A stretch of DNA of 64,000 bases. Origin: Alistipes dispar (GTDB lineage Bacteria > Bacteroidota > Bacteroidia > Bacteroidales > Rikenellaceae). The translations under genes were made by a program, and so were the position numbers. The notes under the pieces are model-generated. The model saw only the letters and a program-made list of their open reading frames with translations, was not told where the DNA came from and did not search any database. Where the stretch lies: NCBI RefSeq assembly GCF_006542685.1, contig NZ_AP019736.1, positions 1,336,001-1,400,000 on the forward strand, given 5' to 3'. Below are positions 59,123 through 64,000 of this stretch, piece by piece. Positions within the stretch are counted from its first letter, which is position 1. Every line of letters begins with the position of its first letter.

Positions 59123-59995
59123 ATGAAGTACATTCTGAAAGAGATCACTCCGCTGGGCGGAAACGACCTGTTCATCGCGAACCACTGGCCCGACAACCAG
59201 ATGGATTTCCCGCTCCATTTCCACGAGGACTACGAACTCAACCTGACGCTGCACGTCCGGGGCAAACGAACGGTGGGCAATCTGGTGGAGGACTTTACGG
59301 AGAAGGATCTGGTCATCACCAACCCGAACGTGCTGCATTGCTACAAACGCGGCGAGAGTTATGCGAACGTCCGCTGCGAAGTGGTCGTCGTCCAGTTCTC
59401 CAAGAACCTTCCCTCGTGGGGCATTTTCGACACCGACCAGCTGCGGCCGATCCGGGAGATGCTCTGCCAGCCCGCGCCGGGCATCCGGTTTTCGGAGGAC
59501 ACCGCGGACCGGGTCCGCGACCGGCTGCTGCGCCTGCCGCACCTCGAAGGGTTCGAAGCCGTGCTGCTGTTCCTCGACATCCTCCACGAACTCGCCTGCG
59601 CCGACCGGACCAAGGTCGAGCTGATCGGGCTTCAGGGCGACGGCTCCTTCGCCCACAGCCGCCGCATCAACAAGATCGTGCAGTTCGTGGAGCAGAACTA
59701 CAGCCGGAAGATTTCGCTCGACGAAATCGGCCGTCTGGTCGGAATGCCGGCGTCGTCCGCGAGCCGTTTTTTCAAAAAACGCACGCGGCACAACTTCTGG
59801 GACTACCTCAGCGGATTCCGGATCAACCGCGCGGCGCAAATGATCATCGAGACCGAACACACGATTTCGGAGATCAGCTACGAATGCGGCTTCAACAACA
59901 TCTCCAATTTCAACCGCGTCTTCCGCGAACGCATCGGCACCACGCCGAGCGACTACCGGCGCAAGTTCAAGGCGTCGGTCATCCCCAAGGGGTGA
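59123..59995 (+). CDS. AraC-family transcription regulator with cupin sensor domain
   Basis: 290 residues. An N-terminal cupin-like domain (about 20-110, including FPLHFHEDYELNLTLH) could bind a sugar. The C-terminal double helix-turn-helix of AraC proteins spans about 180-285 (ISLDEIGRLVGMPASSASRFFKK ... ISEISYECGFNNISNFNRVFR). It has no receiver, so it responds to a ligand directly. Divergent from GH92 with a 97-base shared region, it is the probable regulator of that gene and perhaps of the lipoprotein pair downstream. Confidence 0.92.
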   Translation: MKYILKEITPLGGNDLFIANHWPDNQMDFPLHFHEDYELNLTLHVRGKRTVGNLVEDFTEKDLVITNPNVLHCYKRGESYANVRCEVVVVQFSKNLPSWGIFDTDQLRPIREMLCQPAPGIRFSEDTADRVRDRLLRLPHLEGFEAVLLFLDILHELACADRTKVELIGLQGDGSFAHSRRINKIVQFVEQNYSRKISLDEIGRLVGMPASSASRFFKKRTRHNFWDYLSGFRINRAAQMIIETEHTISEISYECGFNNISNFNRVFRERIGTTPSDYRRKFKASVIPKG

Positions 59996-60038
59996 CCGGC
60001 CGGAAAGGTCTCGGAACACCGCAGCCTTTTCCGGCCGG
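59996..60038. terminator. Hairpin between convergent genes
   Basis: CCGGCCGGAAAGG (59996-60008) pairs with CCTTTTCCGGCCGG (60025-60038) with one bulged T. It begins right after the stop codon of the AraC gene and ends seven bases before the stop codon of the opposing gene. There is no T tract outside the stem, so termination is likely but not certain. Confidence 0.55.
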
Positions 60039-60045
60039 AGAAGTC

Positions 60046-61293
60046 CTATTTCCCGAGCCACAGCTCCCGGATCGTCTCCTCGATCCCCATGCCGTAGGGA
60101 ACCCGATCGCTTTTCGCAACGGCGCGACAGAGGAACGCGGGACCGCCTGCCGTCGCCGACACGACCCGTGCTCCGGGCATTTCGAGATGGCCGTTCGGAT
60201 CGTTTTCGCGCAGCCAGCCGTAGGCATAGCGCAGCCAGGCCCGGCGGGCATCGGGTTCCTGCAGGTAGAACCAGGTGATTTCGTCATAGCCCCAAACGTA
60301 ATGGTCCGACAGATCGGCCTCGCCCGGATGGTCGCTCACACCGAAATTGTCGAACTCGACCAGATAGGGCAGGGCGTCGCACCGCCAGCCGCTCGGCGTC
60401 ACGCATCCGGGGCTTTTGCCGTAAACCGCGTCGATATGCCCCGCCTCGAGCACGCACTCCATCGGCTTTTCGGGAACCTCCTTGATCCGCAGCGGGAAGG
60501 AGTTGAAGTCGATCAGGCTTCTGTCGCCGACCATCATGCCCCGGCTGCCCGTGTGGGCGTCAAAAAGCACGAAGTGACGGCGGGCCCGCGGGCAGACCCG
60601 GGCACGCACCTTCTTCAGAAAGCTGTCCCATGTCTGCCATCCGCGGTCGTTCATGCCGATCAGATAGACCTGCCCCAGATGGACGGCTTCGACCCCGATA
60701 TCGACATAGGAGCCGATCAGGAACATGAACCACAACTGCGTCTCGACACGCGTGATGTCCGGCACGCTGGCTCCCGGCCCCCACTGGTCCACGTATTTTC
60801 CGCCGGGATCGAGCATCTGCGCATAATCGAAACAGCGCTCCTCGACGGGCAGTCCCAGCGCCTCGAAAGCCCAGGCGGGCACAGGGACCTCGCCGACCTC
60901 GCGGTAAACCGCCTCGAAGGTCGCGGCCTGGAAGATCACGTCCGGATCGAAGGCGTGCACACGGTCGATCAGCGCTTCGGCCCCGGCCCAGAAACCCGGC
61001 TCGGCAAGCGTCTTCTCATCGCCCCAGCGGTAGATCGCCCGGCCGATGAACTTGGCGCCGGTGTTGCGGATGAACTCCACGTCGGCCTCCTTGTCGGGAT
61101 AGGTTCCGTCGTTGCAGTAGGGATCGACGGTCAGGAACTCCGACATCGTGACGGCCCGCGAAAGGTAGCGGTCCAGCACGTCCCGGGAGATCGAACCGTC
61201 GAAACGGTAGGGATCCGGCTCCGCAGAGCCGCATGCGCCCGCGCCGGCGGAAAGTCCCAGCGCGGCGGAAAGCAATACGAACAGTCGTTTCAT
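60046..61293 (-). CDS. Secreted lipoprotein of unknown family, second of a tandem pair
   Basis: 415 residues with a lipobox at Cys21. I start at ATG 61293; a longer open frame runs antisense-like through the neighbour and is rejected. It is about as long as, and clearly related to, the upstream gene product: GAKFIGRAIYRWG, DPDVIFQAATFE, VPAWAFEALG, VETQLWFMF, GVEAVHLGQVY, PSGWRCDALPYLVEFDNFG and SDHYVWGYDEITWFYL all have counterparts. Alternating hydrophobic strands ending in Glu/Asp/His suggest a TIM-barrel hydrolase, but no family is recognised. It lies 11 bases after its paralogue's stop, so the two are co-transcribed. Association with GH92 suggests glycan processing. Confidence 0.75.
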   Translation of the reverse strand: MKRLFVLLSAALGLSAGAGACGSAEPDPYRFDGSISRDVLDRYLSRAVTMSEFLTVDPYCNDGTYPDKEADVEFIRNTGAKFIGRAIYRWGDEKTLAEPGFWAGAEALIDRVHAFDPDVIFQAATFEAVYREVGEVPVPAWAFEALGLPVEERCFDYAQMLDPGGKYVDQWGPGASVPDITRVETQLWFMFLIGSYVDIGVEAVHLGQVYLIGMNDRGWQTWDSFLKKVRARVCPRARRHFVLFDAHTGSRGMMVGDRSLIDFNSFPLRIKEVPEKPMECVLEAGHIDAVYGKSPGCVTPSGWRCDALPYLVEFDNFGVSDHPGEADLSDHYVWGYDEITWFYLQEPDARRAWLRYAYGWLRENDPNGHLEMPGARVVSATAGGPAFLCRAVAKSDRVPYGMGIEETIRELWLGK

Positions 61294-61304
61294 GGCAGGT
61301 ATCG

Positions 61305-62597
61305 TCATTCGTTCCACAATCTTCTGATGGTCTCCTCGGTCGAACGGCCCGTGGGGCACGCCTCGCTCTGCGTGTTGCAGCGGTAGAACCGGGAAGGCCC
61401 CGACACCGACACGCGGCAGCCCGGCATCTGGACGTACCCGATCGGATCCATGCTGCGGAGGTAGTCCACGGCGTATTCGAGCCACTCGCGGGCGTACTCG
61501 TCGTCGAGCAGGCTGAACCACGATATTTCGTCGTAACCCCAAACGTAGTGGTCGCTCCAGTCGTACTGTCCCGGATGGTCGCTCACGCCGAAGTTGTCGA
61601 ACTCGAGGAGATAAGGAATCCGTTCGGCCGTCCAGCCGCTCGGGGTTCGGCCGCCCTTCGTATAGCCGATCACCGAATCGAGGTATCCCTTTTCGAGTTT
61701 CGCCTTCATCGGCTCGCCCGCGATCTCCTTCGCCCGCAACGGGAACGACACGAAGTCGAAGAGCAGTTCGCCATCGACGACGATGCCGCCGTTGCCCAGG
61801 TGGGCGTCCAGCAGCACCGTTCCCCGCGCCGCCTTGGTCGCCGCCGCCTCGCGGATTTTGGAGAGCAGGGTCCGGTATCCCGCATAGCCGTTTTCCGAAT
61901 CGCCCATCGACGCCATGAGCATCACCTGCCCGCAGTGGAACGCCTCGATGCCGGCCTCCATGTATTTTACGGCCATGAAGTAGAACCACATTTGCGTCTC
62001 CTCGCGCGACATGTCGGGGACGCAGGTGTTCTCGCCCCACTGCCCCAGATAGACGCCGTTCTCGTCGCAGATGGCGTCGAACCGGAAGTTGCGGGCCTCG
62101 GGCTCCCGTCCGAAAGCCTCGAAAACCCAATCCGGAACGGGAATGTCGTTCACCCGGGTCGTCACGATCTCGAACAGGGCCGCCTGGAAAATCAGGTCGG
62201 GATCCGAACGGTGCATCCGCTCGATCCGCGCCCCGGCGTCGGCGAGCCACGCATCATCGACGAAAAGCTCCTCATGCCCCCACGAATAGATCGACCGCCC
62301 GATGAATTTGGCCCCGATCGAGAGGAGCATCCGCTCGTCGTCCTCCGTCCCGTACACTCCGTCGTTCGAGGTTTCGGGACCGGCGAGAAACTCCGTCTGG
62401 GTCACGGCGCGCGAAAGGTAGTTGTGCAGCACCTCTTCCGACATCGTTCCGCCCGAGAAGGTGTAATTGCCCGTATTGGGCACGGGAGCGGGCCTCTGCG
62501 GAATCTCGGGCCACCGGCTCCGGTCCCACTCCTTTTCGCAGCCCGCCGCCGAAAGCAGGCAGGCCGCAGCGAATAGTATGAATTTCGATCCTTTCAT
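61305..62597 (-). CDS. Secreted lipoprotein of unknown family, first of a tandem pair
   Basis: 430 residues with a lipobox at Cys20, then a Pro-rich linker (WPEIPQRPAPVPN). The body shares conserved blocks with the downstream gene: LSRAVTQTEFLAG, GAKFIGRSIYSWG, DPDLIFQAALFE, VPDWVFEAFG, REETQMWFYF, GIEAFHCGQVM, TPSGWTAERIPYLLEFDNFG and HYVWGYDEISWFSL. Each block carries an invariant acidic or His residue, as expected of an enzyme active site at barrel strand ends. The gene duplication looks old, since the proteins differ over much of their length. I do not recognise the family and assign no reaction. Confidence 0.75.
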   Translation of the reverse strand: MKGSKFILFAAACLLSAAGCEKEWDRSRWPEIPQRPAPVPNTGNYTFSGGTMSEEVLHNYLSRAVTQTEFLAGPETSNDGVYGTEDDERMLLSIGAKFIGRSIYSWGHEELFVDDAWLADAGARIERMHRSDPDLIFQAALFEIVTTRVNDIPVPDWVFEAFGREPEARNFRFDAICDENGVYLGQWGENTCVPDMSREETQMWFYFMAVKYMEAGIEAFHCGQVMLMASMGDSENGYAGYRTLLSKIREAAATKAARGTVLLDAHLGNGGIVVDGELLFDFVSFPLRAKEIAGEPMKAKLEKGYLDSVIGYTKGGRTPSGWTAERIPYLLEFDNFGVSDHPGQYDWSDHYVWGYDEISWFSLLDDEYAREWLEYAVDYLRSMDPIGYVQMPGCRVSVSGPSRFYRCNTQSEACPTGRSTEETIRRLWNE

Positions 62598-62615
62598 CTG
62601 TATTTCGGTTTTCAG

Positions 62616-62645
62616 GGTTCCGGCCGGATGTTTCCGGCCGGAACC
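62616..62645 (-). terminator. Hairpin between the repeat protein and the lipoprotein pair
   Basis: GGTTCCGGCCGG (62616-62627) pairs perfectly with CCGGCCGGAACC (62634-62645) around a six-base loop, 19 bases after the upstream stop codon. No U tract follows on the minus strand, so it may only reduce readthrough. Confidence 0.5.
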
Positions 62646-62663
62646 GCAGTTGCCAATATTTCG

Positions 62664-64000
62664 TTACAATTCGTCGATCCGGTAGTTCGTTCCGTTGGAT
62701 TCGATGGCGAACTCCGCCCCGGAGGAGAAGACGCCCGCCCGGTAAAGTTCGCCGAGCAGATCGAGTCCCACCTGCCCGGACCCGGATTCCACGGGAATTC
62801 CGCCCGACTCGGCCCCGTTGCCCGTCACCGTCACGTCGCCGCCGACGCTCCGGAGCCCGGCGAAACCGCCCAGACCGTTGAGCTTCGCATTGCCGCGGAT
62901 CGTCAGACTGCCGCCCACCGTCTCGAGCGGCATGACGTCGAAATTCCAGAAGTCGCCGTTGCAGTTCTCCACCGTAAAGTCGCCGCCTACGCTCCGGAGC
63001 GAAAGGAAAGTCACGCCCGCCATCGGCTCAGCAACCCCCGAGAGTTTCACGCTGCCGGCCACGCTCTCTATCTGCGAGAGGCAGTTCCCGGCTCCCCAGT
63101 TGGTCGCGATCTTCGGACAGTTCTCGAAGACGAGGTCGCCGCCGACCGCCGTCATCGACTTCATGCCGTTCAGGTTGAACAGTTGCGCGCAGTTGCGGAA
63201 GACGATGCCGCCGTCCACCGTGAACCCTCCGTCGTTGAAGAGCACTTCGGTCGTCGTCAGGGAGGTTCCCTCGACGGTCAGGGTCCCGGCGATCTTCCCG
63301 ACGCGGTTCTTGACGAACGACAGATCGTGATCCGAAATCGTATTGTCCGGATCGAGAATCGTGAGGTCCTGCACCGTCTCCCCGACGGCCGAACCGTCCT
63401 GCGGAGCGAAAGCCAGCAGTTCGTCCCGTCCCGCGATCGTATAGGTCCGGGGCGCTCCCGGATCGGGAACCTCCGAAAACTCGACGGACGAACCGTCGGC
63501 ATAGCGGCAATCGACCGCCGCTCCGGGCTGCACCACCCCGGAGACGATCCACCGCTCCACCAGGTCGAAACCCACCTGTCCGGCGACCGAGACATACGGG
63601 ATGCCTCCTCCGGCGCTGACGTCCGTACCGCACTCCGCAATCGTGATGTCGCCGCCCAGATACTCCAGTTTCTCGAAACCGCCCAGTCCGTTCTGGTGGT
63701 CGTTGCCGACGAGCGCGAGGTTTCCGCCGATACGGCGCAGATCGGTGGCCAGATTCCAGAAGAATCCCTGGTAGGTCTCCACGCAGTTGTCCTCCAGCGT
63801 CATGTCGCCGCCGACTTCGGACAGCGAGGCGAAGGCCATCTGCTGCATGCCGCAGTTGCGCACCGTCAGGTCGCCCTCCACGCGGACGATCTGCGCGAAG
63901 CCGTTGCCGGAACCCCAGTGAATCAGGTAGGGGATATTCTCCAGCACGAAATCGCCGCCGATCTGCGTGATGTTCTTGAATCCGTTGTTGTTGAAGAACT
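62664..64000 (-). CDS. Repeat-rich surface protein, C-terminal part (gene runs off the window)
   Basis: At least 445 residues. The frame is open to the window edge, and codons before the first possible internal start continue the same repeat (QIGGDFVLENI), so the N-terminus is missing. The protein consists of recurrent units of the form L-x-x-VGGDLTI/V-x-x-N/C-x-x-L, resembling the receptor-L/leucine-rich solenoid seen in Bacteroidota surface proteins. Two larger blocks each end in a QVGFDLVE / QVGLDLLG segment (about 63540 and 62750), which indicates an internal duplication of roughly 260 residues. It is upstream of the lipoprotein pair on the same strand and may share its transcript. A binding or adhesion role is likely from the fold only. 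Confidence 0.7.
   Translation of the reverse strand, partial: FFNNNGFKNITQIGGDFVLENIPYLIHWGSGNGFAQIVRVEGDLTVRNCGMQQMAFASLSEVGGDMTLEDNCVETYQGFFWNLATDLRRIGGNLALVGNDHQNGLGGFEKLEYLGGDITIAECGTDVSAGGGIPYVSVAGQVGFDLVERWIVSGVVQPGAAVDCRYADGSSVEFSEVPDPGAPRTYTIAGRDELLAFAPQDGSAVGETVQDLTILDPDNTISDHDLSFVKNRVGKIAGTLTVEGTSLTTTEVLFNDGGFTVDGGIVFRNCAQLFNLNGMKSMTAVGGDLVFENCPKIATNWGAGNCLSQIESVAGSVKLSGVAEPMAGVTFLSLRSVGGDFTVENCNGDFWNFDVMPLETVGGSLTIRGNAKLNGLGGFAGLRSVGGDVTVTGNGAESGGIPVESGSGQVGLDLLGELYRAGVFSSGAEFAIESNGTNYRIDEL

Noticed and set aside
59026..59196. Possible 57-residue N-terminal extension of the GH92 enzyme
   Set aside because: It overlaps the divergent promoter and regulator start. The downstream ATG gives a clean lipobox.
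61294..62250. Possible long N-terminal extension of the second tandem lipoprotein
   Set aside because: The frame is open upstream but lies out of frame over its paralogue. The ATG at 61293 gives a proper lipoprotein signal.
1..64000. Mobile elements, CRISPR arrays, integrases, toxin-antitoxin pairs
   Set aside because: I looked for transposase or integrase motifs, regularly spaced repeats and small paired genes and saw none. All loci look like ordinary chromosome content.

Overview
The window looks like a chromosomal segment of a GC-rich gut Bacteroidota, most likely Rikenellaceae/Alistipes. The basis is SusC/SusD pairs, many secreted lipoproteins (several with Asp-rich residues just after the lipobox Cys), a one-protein hybrid two-component regulator, TAnnTTTG -7 promoter boxes, a meso-DAP type MurE, a glycine-lipid acyltransferase pair, and a base composition well above Bacteroides. 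The genus is inference. The high GC produces many long antisense reading frames, which I treat as shadows.

Layout. (1) 344-610: a -33/-7 promoter followed by a long rod-like RNA, probably a 6S-type RNA. (2) 702-15081 (+): a SusC/SusD locus without carbohydrate enzymes. It holds two related lipoproteins, SusC, SusD, a large lipoprotein, a subtilisin-like lipoprotein protease and a small lipocalin-like lipoprotein. It reads as a peptide or protein utilisation locus. (3) 15312-25018 (-): an S4 RNA-binding protein and the first half of the division/cell-wall cluster in the order rsmH-ftsL-ftsI-murE-mraY-murD-ftsW. mraZ and everything after ftsW are missing. (4) 25113-26976 (+): an O-acyltransferase and a GNAT N-acyltransferase, a likely glycine-lipid (GlsA/GlsB) pair. 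(5) 27279-45177 (+): a leucine-rich-repeat lipoprotein, SusC, SusD, two GH172 (DUF2961) enzymes, a GH32 beta-fructosidase, an MFS sugar transporter, a PfkB sugar kinase and a hybrid two-component regulator with a sugar-binding sensor. This is a complete fructan/fructoside locus from surface capture to phosphorylation, with the unusual addition of two GH172 enzymes. (6) 45350-51972 (-): an M13 endopeptidase, phosphoglycerate kinase, an ABC exporter of the NatAB type with a 71-residue membrane protein between its two subunits, and a membrane-anchored conserved protein. (7) 52092-56680 (+): a hybrid histidine kinase with receiver and HPt domains, an NtrC-type regulator, tandem TGTGGAA/TTCCACA dyads, a near-consensus sigma-54 promoter and a transcript of about 270 nt ending at an intrinsic terminator with no clear protein. 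It looks like a self-contained sigma-54 switch driving a small RNA or micro-peptide. (8) 56758-64000: a GH92 alpha-mannosidase (-), a divergent AraC regulator (+), two tandem paralogous lipoproteins of a family I do not recognise (-), and the C-terminal part of a repeat-rich surface protein that runs off the window (-).

The strongest candidates for something not yet described are the sigma-54 module with its short transcript, the GH172+GH32 fructoside locus, and the tandem lipoprotein pair beside the GH92 enzyme. No tRNA, rRNA, CRISPR array, transposase or integrase was seen.
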